Source: Pohlia nutans | Taxonomy: Eukaryota; Streptophyta; Bryopsida; Bryales; Mniaceae | DNA: 64,000 nucleotides | NCBI GenBank assembly: GCA_022496805.1 | Contig: CM040094.1 | Location: forward strand, 5,913,501 to 5,977,500 | Direction of reading: 5' to 3' | The notes under the pieces: generated by a model | Told to the model about the DNA's origin: nothing | Seen by the model: the letters and a program-made list of their open reading frames with translations, nothing else | The model's database searches: none | Shown: positions 24,301-36,179 of the stretch, piece after piece | How the letters are laid out: every line of letters begins with the position of its first letter | Position numbering within the stretch: the stretch's first letter is position 1 | Translations under genes and position numbers: made by a program

Positions 24301-27300
24301 CCGATAGTGGAAATACAAAGGTTAAGGGTGAGCAGCTGGGTGTGGCACGAAAGCGACTGAGAAGTACTGGGTCTGGCGGCAGTGCAGTAGTACCAGGGAA
24401 ACCTGAACACCAGGGAGAGAAACTATCTGCCAAGAGCAGCAGGAATGAAAAGGTTCCGAATTTAGTACATGTCGAGAAAGTGCAGCCTGAAGCCTCTCCT
24501 CCGGATTTGAAGAAGGTGCGTCATTTATTCACGAGGCTTCTGAATCGTCTTTTTTGCATAGCTTACGGCATTTGGTCGCATATTTTCCCACCGATCTTTC
24601 ACATTTTCCTACTCAAGTATGTCGGTTTTGCGAGCACTGTGTCTCATCTGTATATATGCCTCTACCAAGTGGTTAGATTTGGGTGTTGTGTGAGTAGGAA
24701 CTATTTAGCGTGTTCTTTTTGTAAAACAACTGAATTCAGGTCGGCTGAATATGTGTTTTTAATGGGAGATGGTGTATTGCTAGGGGAATTATGATTGATG
24801 ATTTCTATCTCAGGCAATCTGGAGAGAAATGGTTTGCCGTTTCTGAGTAGCGAGGTTTGCCTTGTAAGAAATGATGCCCATACAGTTGTTTTGTTTTTTT
24901 TCAGGGTTCTTCGCCTTTTCTTGGACGCCGCTTTAGTGACGCAGCAGCAAATGTACCAATCAAAAAGCGTAGGATACAGTTGGAGATGGCTAGATCACCT
25001 TCTCCTCCACCAGGAAACCTGAAGCTGCAGCCTGACATTCCGGCAGTGCACGAGGTACTTGTGGCGATGAAACCGTCTGGTTCTCAATCTTCAGAGGAGG
25101 TCAATGTGACGGATGCTGATTCGGATGGGAATAATGGAGGCAGTCAGAGGTCTTTTGTGGCTGCAACACAAGTACAGAAATTCGATTCTAAAGCGCCTGT
25201 TGCAGCTTTAAATATCTCTGAGGCTACGGAGATTGGTGCGACTGTGGCTGCGGGTATTGTCGTTGGTACAAGCACCCACCAGCTTGTAGGCTGCAAGAGT
25301 GAGGAAGGGGAGAGTGAATTGCAACAGAGGAAGGGAAACAGGTCTGTTACGGAGAATGGGACTTCGCCTGCGAACAGCCGAAGTAAAGAGGGGAGTATCT
25401 TGGTTTCACAGGTTGATATGCAACAGCAGCAAATTCGTGCTAGCACCATTCCTAGCAGAGAGGGAGAGCAAGCATGTGCTGTGGAATCAGGAATTCCGTC
25501 AGGGGATATAATTTCAAGTTCTTCACGAGCTGTACTGAGTCCAAACTCGAAAAGAAAATTTTCGGAAACTGATATGGGTTATCTTGCTCGGGACCATCTT
25601 GGGGAGGAAGAGTCTAGCAGGTCGAGACCTAGCAACAGAGCTGTAAATGTGAACTTCCAAACATCTGTAGTAGGTAGCACAGGAGAAGAAAAAACTCGTG
25701 GGCCGACTCAGGAGGGAAGTGCGGTGATAAAGGCTGGAAATAATAACAGCTTGCGTGATGACAGACTGCACTGGGACTTGAATATGGATATGGAAGAATG
25801 GGGGAGAGCATCTGCGGAGGACAATGCTGTAGCTATGGCTCAGAACTTGCCTTCGTTACCAAATTCTGTAGTGGAGAAGAGAGACAGCTCACATGCAAAG
25901 GAACTTGTCCAAGAATCACACAAACACGAGTTGGGTGCCGCTGTTGGTACGAGTACAAGTTTCGGGGATGGAAGATTGGAGCAGAAGTGTCCACCACAGG
26001 ATAGTGCAGATGCTGTGAGGAAATTCAGTGCAGCGGAGATCCGAGATGGTACTCTGAAGTCTTTGATGCAGGTTGAAAGCAAGGATGAGATAAGTTTGAC
26101 GTCTCCAAGGATGGCTGAGGATCAACGAAGGTCAATCTCTTCTCCTGGGGCGGCTGTTAGCACCCATGTGGCCAAGCAGGTTGAAGATAAACCTGAGATG
26201 TTTCGCAATAGCCTGCAAGGCGACAGTTCAACACCAGCTTTGCAAAAGGATAATCAATATGTGGAACTCGAAATTGTGACTGCTCCTGGTCAGGAAGCAG
26301 AGGTTCGCCATATTGAAGAGGTTTGTCCTGTTGTAGATAAGGAAATGGAGGGTAAGGTCTTTCTGGTAGCGGACAAAGGTAGAACGGATTTTGATGACTG
26401 CAGCTCTGGACTTGCAGATGTTAGAGGAGACACATCTTGTGTTAAATTAGAGGAGGATATCTGTGGCACACAGAGCGTGAAAGAGCCTGCTGCTGATTCT
26501 AGTGAAGCAGTTGATATCATTCAATCAGAGAAGCAAACCGAGTGTCATAGCGAAGATTTGAGCCAAAAATGTCATTCAGCAGTATTAATGACCCCAGTGC
26601 TTGAACCCACATCTGTAACCAAGATAAGTTCTACCAGGAACGTTACAGAATCACAGAGGTGTGATGAGGAAGAGGGAGCTCCTCACGAGGACGAGAACTT
26701 GGTTGATAAGGAGGTTGTGAAGGATGATAGAAATCAATCTTCTACTTCACCTTCTAGACAACCAGCAACTGTCAAATGGGAGGGTAATAATGGGGAGGAT
26801 CTTGAAGCCGAGGATGTGGATTATGGTGATTCTGATATGAGAGAAGGGGACGAGCTTACAGACGTGGAAGATAGATTACAGCGTGGGGCTGCAGAGGTCG
26901 AAAGCACATGGAACCCCTACGATGATACGAAAATTTCTGCAGTGCAAGATGCTTCAGCTTCTCAAGATGCCTCAGCTTCTCCAAGCCACCGGGGTGATGC
27001 AGATGGTTTGAGCAATGTGATTGGCTCTCCTGGTCTCACAAGAAAGAGAAGACATCTAAGTGGGGAGTTTCAAGGGATGGATGTCGAGGAGGCCCATGCT
27101 GTACAGGTCGAGGAGGATACAAACCGTGGCTGCATTGCTGGAAAGGGCCCCCCTTATTCAGAAATGAACGGAAATTTAGTGGCTGAAGAGGTAATGGACC
27201 GTGATGCCTCTGCTTTTTTGTTATCGTCCTTCAGATTATCTAGCCATCTCTAATTTACATAGGTTCGTCACGATTTTGTTAAATTAAGAAAGACAATGTG

Positions 27301-30300
27301 CACAGAAGTTAAACAATGTTTATAATGTGACTTGCCACCCAACCATAGAAGTGAGATCTTGTCCAATAGACAATGGTATCACCTTCACCCACCAAGCCAC
27401 ACTTATAGTTCTAGTACCGTCTGTCTACATACCTAGAATATGTACAGACTAACTAGACTATTACTTTGGTGTTCTAACTAACTTGGAGTCATAGACTCTT
27501 GGTCTATCATTTCCCTCATAAGTAACTTAATTACCATATGAGTAACTTAGGCATAGACCCTTGGTCTATCAGTTCCTTCATGAGTAACTTAATTACCACA
27601 TGAGTAACTCAATTCCAACAGATTTATGTTATTTCATAGATTTGTGTTATGTTTGCACGTATTACCAAACGTTTGATACACAAAAACAGTGTTGTTACAA
27701 TGTTTACTAAAATCGTATGGTTTATGTACTTTAATCGTACAAACATGGTGTCCAAAATGCACAACAACCACACTGATAATGTTACAGAAGTGGTACGTTA
27801 TTGATAGGTATTGTTTTCGTACTGGTTTAGTATCTAGAATGCACGAAACATGTGCGAATATGGCACGACCTCCATACACACGGGAACAATGCGATAACAA
27901 GTGTTTTATGTGGCAAGCCACATTTGAGATGAGGTACTGGAGCAGATATTTATATTAGTCGGAGTCAAATGGATACAAGATTAGGAAACGAATGTAGAGT
28001 GTGACGAGTCTCACCTTCCTCTAATGGATGATGCAGGACAAAGCTGGGGATGAGCACGGTAATGGGAGTGGTGCTAGCGTTGCTACCTCTGACAGTCATC
28101 GTGCCTCTTTGGAGAGAGCAGAGGACCTGACTGGAACTGCACGCAGTGGTAAGGCCGTCAGGAAGTCTGAGGTCTGGAGGGAACAGTCTTCGGAAGGTGG
28201 TAGTCGAGCTAGAACAAAATCAGGCTGGGACCAACTTCCAGAGGGTTTTCAGAGTGCAGAGGAAGCACTGCAAGCGGCTAGATCAAATGCAGGACAGACA
28301 GGCTGGGGTCCTCACTACGGGCCTGGTTTTGCGGGCTGGAATGGTGGTTCAAACATGCATTACAGCTCCGGCGATAATCGGTATTTGCCTGGCCATGGGC
28401 GAGGTATGTTGCCGGGACCAGCTGCAGAAAGAGCTCCGTTTGAAAAGCCCGCATGGAGTAGGGGCGACCATCCACGCAGAAGCAGGTGAGTTAACCCCTA
28501 TTTTCTGTCGTGTAGGAAAATTGAACCCCCTGTTTGTGTGAAAATGACTTCAATATGACACAATTGACACTGTTGATCTTGTAGTATAGAACAAGAGCTT
28601 TAAAATGATGTATTGCAATCAGAAAACCGGGGTAAAATGAGAATATGGCACCGTTGCAAAGTTCAGTGATGCAGATGGCCATATTGGGCGTTTCAGACGC
28701 TTAGAGCATCCCCACGCTAGAGATGACTCGCTCAAATTATTCATTTACGTTTGAAGAGCCCTTGCACTTACACTCCCCCACCCTTGGAGGCCCCTCACAC
28801 ATCAAAAGTGCACATCAAATAGTCAATTAACCAATCACAAGTAGAATGTGGGGATATAGTCAACTAAATAGTGATTTGAAGGGCCATTTCTTAACACGCT
28901 AGGATCCAAAGTCAAGAGGCATTTTGGAAGGGCCCTTGGGACTTTTCATCTAATTCTGGAGTGCGAGGGACTCTGGGAGGGCTGCGGTGGAGCTGCTCTT
29001 AGGGGTTAAAGCCTGTGAACCCCAACCTGTTATGTAGGAATTGATTGCATTGATTGGTTATGTAAGAGCTTGAGTTTAGAATAGTGCATGTTTCTTCAAT
29101 TTGTGGCGTCATTTACTCACGTGATCTTGTGCGCAGAATGGATGCCGGATTGGAGATTCATGGCAGAGGCCCTGTGAACCAAGAGTTGCGACAGAGTAGT
29201 GGAAGCAGGCCTAGACCAGGATCGCTTGAGCCAGGTCATCGTCAGAGAAGGCAAGGTGGTTGGGCTGATGATGCAGGTGCTCCGCCTCCTTTGTGGACGT
29301 ACGGTCCAGGCAGACACATTTCACCTCCAGGTCCTGCACGTGAGCCGTTTGGCTTCCACCCGCACAAGACGAGGAATGCTGCAGCCGTGGCTGCTGCAAA
29401 AGTCGAGAGCAGTGGCCTGGTCGTAGCTCCAGATGGGACTGTCATCAAGGCAGGGGCTGGAGCCCCGGCTCCTCTTCGAGGCATGGGCGGAAAAGGGAGG
29501 GGAGGCGGGTTCGGTGACATGACTTCAAATGGGGTTATGACTGGAGTTGGGAACACAGGGCTTTCGCATTCTCTCAGGATAGGAGGCGACGTGGATTTGA
29601 GAGGCAGAGAGTGTTTGGATACCAGAGTTGCCGGGGGCACGGACACTCCCCCACACTTTAAGAGAGTGGGTGAAAGGTTTGGTGGCTCGTTCCCACCTGG
29701 GAGTTCAATGAGCCGGGGCGCACCGGGAATGCTGGGCACGCCAAGTAGATATCGGTGGACCCGGGACGAACGAAGCTTCATTCCACCAGTGGAGCAAGAA
29801 GACAGGCCTTTGTTCAGCAAACGCACGACCTCTTCACTTCCTCAGCCCTCCTCCACAAGATCCCGGCTGAGCCCGCCACCCAGGTCTACGACCAACGAAG
29901 TGATACCGGACGACGGAGCAGCCCAACCACGGAAGAGTAGGAGCACAACAGAGACGAAAGTGGAAGTGGAAGTTGAAATCGCACAGGCTGCGGAGCCGGA
30001 CTCTTCTTCTGCTCTACAGGTTGTGCCACCACCGCCCAAGTTGCCGTTGCCGCCGCCGCCTCCACGAGCGCAGAGGTCCCCGCCGGCTGGGCTGAAGCGA
30101 ACAAACAAGAGAGAGGTGGAGTGGCCCCCCCGGGGACGAGAGAGGAGTAGGGACAGGGAGAGAGAATGGGACAGCAGCAGGGAAAGGGCGGGTTCGCGGA
30201 GTCATTACTCCCCCTCGCGAAGATCCTCCCCTCACGTCATCCACGGCTCTGCATTGACAGATGAACGCGACAGGCTGTTGCTGGCAGGGATCGACCGGTC

Positions 30301-30604
30301 GAGGGACCAAGGTGCGGTTTCGACCGAGGACGCAGTACAGCCCGTGCACAGGGGGAGGTCCATGGAGGATGTCCAGGATGCCAGACGAGCTCGCCATTAC
30401 GACAAGGGAGAGGAGTTCACGGCGAAAGTGCGGGCTCAAAGCAAAGATGCCAAGGATTTGAGATCCGAGGCGGACTTGCGGGGTCGAGGGCCATTGAATG
30501 ATACGCGGAGCAGGGATTTTCAAAAGCCTGGAGTCAACTACAAACACAGTAGCAGCCGAGAAGGTGAGGATGATGTAGCACCCAGGCGCCGTAGACCATC
30601 ATAG
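21395..30604 (+). CDS. PHD finger + RING-CH-like zinc-finger nuclear protein with long disordered tail (about 1813 aa)
   Basis: Probably a nuclear, chromatin- or RNA-linked protein; the exact role is unknown. Exons: 21395-22054, 22567-22617, 23224-23352, 24117-24515, 24905-27190, 28037-28485, 29137-30604; all GT-AG, phases agree. Residues 1-180 form an unrecognised domain. A C4HC3 PHD finger spans exons 1-2: C187-x-C189-x11-C201-x2-C204-x4-H209-x2-C212-x14-C227-x2-C230. A second C4HC3 finger spans exons 3-4 with RING-CH (RINGv) spacing: C266-x2-C269-x14-C284-x-C286-x7-H294-x2-C297-x16-C314-x2-C317. A basic PIKKRR motif near 431 may be an NLS. Then come a long acidic/Ser-rich region (414-1175, with EDVDYGDSDMRE), a block SGWDQLPEGFQSAEEALQAA in exon 6, and an Arg/Ser/Pro-rich tail ending APRRRRPS. 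The exon 2-3 junction is uncertain: donor 22618 with acceptor 23223, or donor after 22639 with acceptor 23258, are both in frame. I recognise no gene name. Confidence 0.85.
23646..23855. repeat. Two tandem copies of a 105-bp unit in an intron
   Basis: Units 23646-23750 and 23751-23855 are almost identical, beginning tgtgcacattccatggactt. They lie in the intron between the two exons of the RING-CH-like finger. The short minus-strand ORF across them is a repeat artefact. Confidence 0.9.
27489..27612. repeat. About 64-bp tandem duplication in an intron
   Basis: Two adjacent blocks starting near 27489 and 27553 share 'cttggtctatca', 'gtaacttaattacca' and 'atgagtaact'. They sit within the 27191-28036 intron of the PHD/RING-CH gene. 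Flanking sequences near 27318 (aatgtgacttgccac) and 27910 (gtggcaagccacatt) are near inverted matches, so the whole block may lie inside a small transposon. Confidence 0.55.
28701..29001. mobile_element. Intronic MITE with AGAGCATC-type ends
   Basis: The left end TTAGAGCATCCCCAC and the right end GTGGAGCTGCTCTTA are imperfect inverted matches bounding 301 non-coding bp in the last intron of the PHD/RING-CH gene. The AGAGCATC end type is common in plant hAT/Mutator-like MITEs. Confidence 0.5.
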
Positions 30605-31317
30605 AAGCACGGAAAAACACTCAAGTAGGAATGTGAACCCAATTGTTAAACAGATTATTCTAAGAGCTGCTTTTGAAGCTGCTTTGCTTCAAAACTCTTC
30701 TGTGGTCGGTGCTTTGTTTTCTGTTTTTCTTTTTTTCACTTGTGCTTGTCGCTTGATGAGTGGCTGCTCCTTTGTCTTTAGGATTTGATTGGTACACGTC
30801 TGGCAATGGTCTCCTCAGAAAATATGCCCAAGGAAGACTTCAACTAATAAGACATATACCTCATCACTTTAGGTGGAGAATTTTTTTTAGTTGTATGCAA
30901 TTATAGAAAGTTTTTATACCGAAGTTTCTTTGTGCATAAAATTTTGCACCAAGTAAATGTTTCCCACGACTGTAGAGGCTTCCAATTGCTTGTTGGACAA
31001 TCGAATTGGCACATTGTTCATAGCCTACAACTGTTAGAATTTGAATGATGAGGTTTGGATTCCTATAGAGATGTACCACCAGATGGACTGTTTTTTTATT
31101 TTTTTACTTTTTATTTAAAAAAATTAAATTAAATTAAATTAATTATGTTATTATTTCTTCTTCTGGGATTTAGCTTTGGTTTTTGAAACTAAGCCTAGAA
31201 ATTTGTCAAACTAAATTCTACACACGTGATTTAACTTAATAAGTTCAATTTTTAAACTTACTTAAGCTTAACCTAAAGTGGATTGCCTCTGAATGATTGG
31301 GTTCATTTTACGAGCTT

Positions 31318-32056
31318 TAACCCTTAAACGTGATTTTTAGTCAAATGCTAGTTTTCAATTAGTTCTTAATTTCAAATGAAAATGGTCACAACTAAAAAAG
31401 TGTGGGGGCTATCTTCTACTTTTTAGTTCAATTTATGGTTATTCAAAAAAATTTAAATTGCGTTTTTTACAACATTGTAGAAATAGTTTGTCAATTGAAT
31501 TTCTTTTTATGTAAGGTCGAGAAGCGTGCCACCTACACCTTATTGTTCATCACTATTATTTACATTTTTTCTAAAAAAAATTCATATTATTTAAGGTATT
31601 TTTGTAATTACTATAACTATTACAAGAAAATGCTTTGGAAAATCTTATCAAATTCATTTTTATTTAAATAACATGAAAAATTAGTGTAAATTGGTTTAAC
31701 AATAAATCATATGAGAAAAATACCAAAAAACAACTAGGACTCCGCTTCCCTTCGCACCAGCAGTGACACGAAGTGAAAGGCTATGAAATTGAATAAGACG
31801 AGAAAAACTAGGTTATATCACATAATGGTTTTTGAGAGCGGAATGGAATAGTCATGAAAAGATCATCCAAGGATGTGAAAGGTTAGGTTACATCATAGTA
31901 AAAACCTTACACAGTTGGAAGGAACCTATAGTCGTCAATACCATTTTTTTGAACCAACTCCAACCTACGATTGTGAGTGGGATAATACATTTTAAAATGT
32001 GAGAATAGTTGATGAGGTTTGACCAGGTACATGTGGTGTAGACACTTAAGGGTTAA
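31318..32056. mobile_element. Putative element with TTAACCCTTAAACG-type ends
   Basis: TTAACCCTTAAACGTG at the left and an inverted CACTTAAGGGTTAA at the right match the end signature of copies at 17993, 58580 and 63717. The interior is non-coding and not visibly homologous to them, so the pairing of these two ends is provisional. Confidence 0.4.
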
Positions 32057-33473
32057 TTATTGAATACTAACTTCCTACTGAGGAGATTGGGTTAGTAAAA
32101 CCCTGTCCTCCCTCCACATTTCAAAATCTGTTTTAGGGACTTGGTTGTGAGATTCACTCACATAATGCTCCTGCAGATAGTATCAAATTGAAGGGCATTG
32201 AACTATGTGCATTAAATGTACCATACATGCGTAATGCAACAACGATCAATACTCAAAGGGTTTTTTCCCAAATGGCGAATCCACAACAACTCAATCGATG
32301 CCTTACTAGAGTTACCTAGGCAAACCTTAAGTTGCAAAGCCCGCATGTATATGAACAATTGTTAGTGCTCCAATTGTAAAACGTGAATCATGAGTTTTGA
32401 AGCGATGACACCTGGATCATAGAGTAGCGGACATGTCAAGGATGCGGCGCTCATCAAATATTGCTTTCCAATTTGCATTTGTTACCTTTGATTTTTTCTC
32501 TTGTGAATATAGGATAACAAGTAGTGGTATGTTGCAGACACCTCGTGTACAACTTAGAACCAACTACTTGTTTGTTTTTTGTTAGGGGCACATGTTAGGA
32601 ATACCGCCTTTTGATAAATTCTCAAATTTCCAATTCACGCACTTGGAGCTGGAATTTTGTTTGTTGCTTACGTTCTTCTCTTGCAATTCACTATGTTTTA
32701 CTATTATATCTTTCCTTTGGTATTATCGATCTTCTTTAAGCGATTTGGTGTCTAAGCAGTTGTTTCACAATTTGTTAGGGGAATTTTTTTTGATTTAGCA
32801 AATCCCAAGTAGCAACTTGCACTTAAGGTTTGCATATTTATAGAGATGCCTCTCACTATTTTATAATATTGGATTTTATTATTAATATTATTACTGTTGA
32901 TTTCCTTGCTTACCTTGTAAGCTTAGAACGTGAACATTTTGTGATGTTATGTGGTATTGGATTGTGTTTTAATTCTTTGCTTACCCTATAAACTTAGAAT
33001 GTGAACAATTGTGTGATGTTATGTGATTTTGCTTAAGGTTTGGAACCTTGATTTATTAGTGGACACAAATATATTTACTAATTTTTTTCTAATTAGAGTA
33101 AGGTGGAAGTTTGATTTTAATTTGAGATTGCTTAGAATATGTTTTGAATTTTCAAAGAAGAAAGAAAAGAGCTCATTTTTTGTGGTTCATTTGGTGCAAG
33201 ATATTGAGGTTCATAAATTACGTGTGTTCCAATGTTTGACCTTTATGGAAGGAGATTTTGTCTTTCAATACCTTGCACATATCTTCATCAAATCAAACAA
33301 AAAAACATTCTATCTTTTGCACTAAAGAGAGGTATTAATACTAGAAGAAATCCGGGATTCTACAATTAAAGAACTAGTCATAACAAACTAGTTTGAGCCC
33401 TATACTTGTAATCACCAAATCCCAGATTTCTTGAATCCTAGATTTCTTGGATCCCAAATTTCTTCAAGCTTCT

Positions 33474-33555
33474 AGTGTAAGGGGACTTATTCTAGTGGAA
33501 GGGGACTTATAAAAAGTGGAAGGGGACTTATTCTAGTGTAAGGGGACTTATAAAA
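33474..33555. repeat. Minisatellite built on aaggggacttat
   Basis: Four copies of a core (t/g)aaggggacttat separated by alternating 'tctagtg' and 'aaaaagtgg' linkers form a two-level tandem repeat. Just upstream, 'agatttcttg' and 'aatttcttcaagc' words also repeat. Non-coding. Confidence 0.75.
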
Positions 33556-36179
33556 AATAACTTGTGGTAAAATTTAGAATTACCTCGTGATAAAATTATC
33601 TTGTAAAAAATACCTCTCATATCATACAAAATTACTGACTATTTTTGTCAAAAATAATTTTTAAAATCAAAAAGTTATTGTGTTTTTTACATTAACAACA
33701 AATATTTATATAATGTGAAATGTTGATAAATTAATATGGGTCCTCATAATATCCCTATTTAGTGTAGTACATCCTGTGAGGATTTCTAAGTTTGAAAATT
33801 GTTTTTATCTCAAAACCGAAGTGGTTAAAATATTATAGGATAGGGGGAGTATAATCCTAATGCAAAATGAGGCATGAGCTAAGCTTCAATGGACCAAGAA
33901 GCCTATATTGGGCCTTATGGTTTTTTGGAACCTTTTTGAGTAGGCCATGTGTGGCCCTTTTTTGTCCTCTTCAAAGAAAACTAGTTTACTACATGGAATA
34001 GAGATAGTTATAAAGTTGTGGTGTGTTTCTCGTCCTCTCATTTTGGAGACATTGATTCACAGGAATAAAATTCATGCTCCAAATGTTTGACTTTGGATAA
34101 AAAGTACTTCGTAACTAATGAAAAACAAAGGGCTAAACACATTTTAGTAACCTTTGAAGTGTAGCAAACAATGACTCCTTGTTTTGTTTGAAGTTGCAAC
34201 AACAATATCTAAACCTCGCTTAATTTGATTTATTATAAAACCATTTCAATTTAATAAATTGCACAAAACTATGAATTGTTGATCATTCCACAAAAGTGCA
34301 AATTTGAATAAGAATTCAAATGCAATTTAAAAAACTAGCATGTATTCAATGTGCAACTTTACAAGTATATATGATGTTTTTCATTGATTTTGGTGATACA
34401 AAATTTGAGCTTTTATATTATTATTTTTAAATATTATTTTTATAAATAAAATTTGTCATTTTTAAACTACCAAAATTTGGTCCTTTAGAGGTATAGAATC
34501 AAAATTCATATTTAATCCCCCTGGGGTGCATTCTACATTGTGTTCGAGAATCATGTGCGTTCATGACCCCCTCTAAAAACCCCTTGTATATAAGGGGTAA
34601 TATATCTAAAAACCTTTGTATACATATCTATTCCGCCCTAAATATATGTTTAGTGTAAGTATATGTCAATATTTTCAGCTCTAAATATGTTTATTATATG
34701 TATACATCATACGGTAATGTTCAAACTGATACCCTTCTATGCACTCATGTATATTTGACATACATGTTTAGTATAGTGCACCCCATGGGATTTAATCTAG
34801 AGTCATGAATTTACACAATAATGTAAACTGACTTTTTATTTGAAGTTGTAGGAGCTTAAACTTGTCGTTTTTATCACACATGTTAAAAGGTTATGTATTA
34901 ACCCTTAATGGATGCAATGAATCCCTCGGGCTTCTTTGCAAGAGAATCTTCAACACAACTTTAGTTTCAGTCAACCAAATTTGTCTCATAGGGGATCAAA
35001 CTATAACTGCAAGGAGTGTTGAGACGATATATAGGCTCAATTGCCGCATGAATTCTAGATAATTGCGCTTGCGGGAGAAGCAAATTCTTTAAAGGGAATC
35101 TTGAACTTTCTACTCGCAAGAGGATTTGAGAGAGAATTCAAAATTTCAAGGATTGGGCAAGTGAATTGTTCCAAGTTTAGGTTCAAAAAATTTGAGGACA
35201 AAAGCCAAGAATTAAGTGTTGCATGGAAGGAGGAGTTTTTTTTTTATTCCTTTAGACTACCTCCTATGGAAGGCTCACGTCCATTAAGGGTTCATGTATC
35301 ATGTTGCAAAAATGGACAATTTTTTTCAATTTGAATAAATTAGTACATGGTATTTTTTGGCAATAAACGTCAACCTATTCTATTCTAGTTGGTCTAGTGT
35401 TTTTTATAAGTCATTTATTTCCTAAAGAGAAGATTATATGCATATTTGTTTCTATTAAAGCCATTTACATTAAATTTATAAATGAATTCTTTGCAAGTAC
35501 AGTTGAACCTCTCATAATGAAAATTCCCTACTTGCATAAAACACTTGTAATTCTTTATTTGCATACTCCTTATGTGCATAAAGTCAAATATTAAACTGCA
35601 TATGGATAAAGTAGTGAGTTGTGGATTGAAGAGAAGATGCTAACTATTATGTATTGTCGGGCCTATCAATCAAAATGGTGATATTGTAGGTCTCTTCTAG
35701 CATGCGTCGGAGCATGCATGCTTTCTAAAACATTATGAGAGGCTGCTCCTTCCAATTCAATATTGATTGTTCTACATATTGAGATTGAATGCTTTCTTGT
35801 GCAGAGAGGTTGTGCTACATGATTAAATTAATTTGCATTAAATCACAAGCGTCAACCAATCTGAATTAAATTAGTGCGCATTAATTCACAAAAAAAACAA
35901 GATACTCATGAAACCTTTTTTGATGTGTGGAATTCCTAGGGATACAATAATTTCTTAGTAAACAACACAATTGGTTTATGTTGAGTTTCATTCTTAGTTC
36001 AAAAAGTGAGACTTTAACATGATTTTCCAAATAAGTAGAATCAAATAATGGAAACCATACCATCTTGTAGTGCATGTTATACTAATTTCATTACAATGTT
36101 TTTAAAATGTTCTTGTGTTGATTTTGGAATTTTAATTGGATATCAAGAGAAGTTTTGAAAAGAAAAAATTATTATTATT

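Larger units (their letters stand above)
30605..36179. other. Intergenic region with MITEs and minisatellites
   Basis: The first 200-300 bp is probably the 3'-UTR of the PHD/RING-CH gene. Beyond it no gene is supported. Elements seen: inverted ends CTTTAACCCTTAAACGTG (31317) and ACACTTAAGGGTTAA (to 32056); weaker ends near 34898 and 35292; a roughly 75-bp tandem duplication at 32903-33030; a minisatellite at 33474-33555. Confidence 0.55.
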
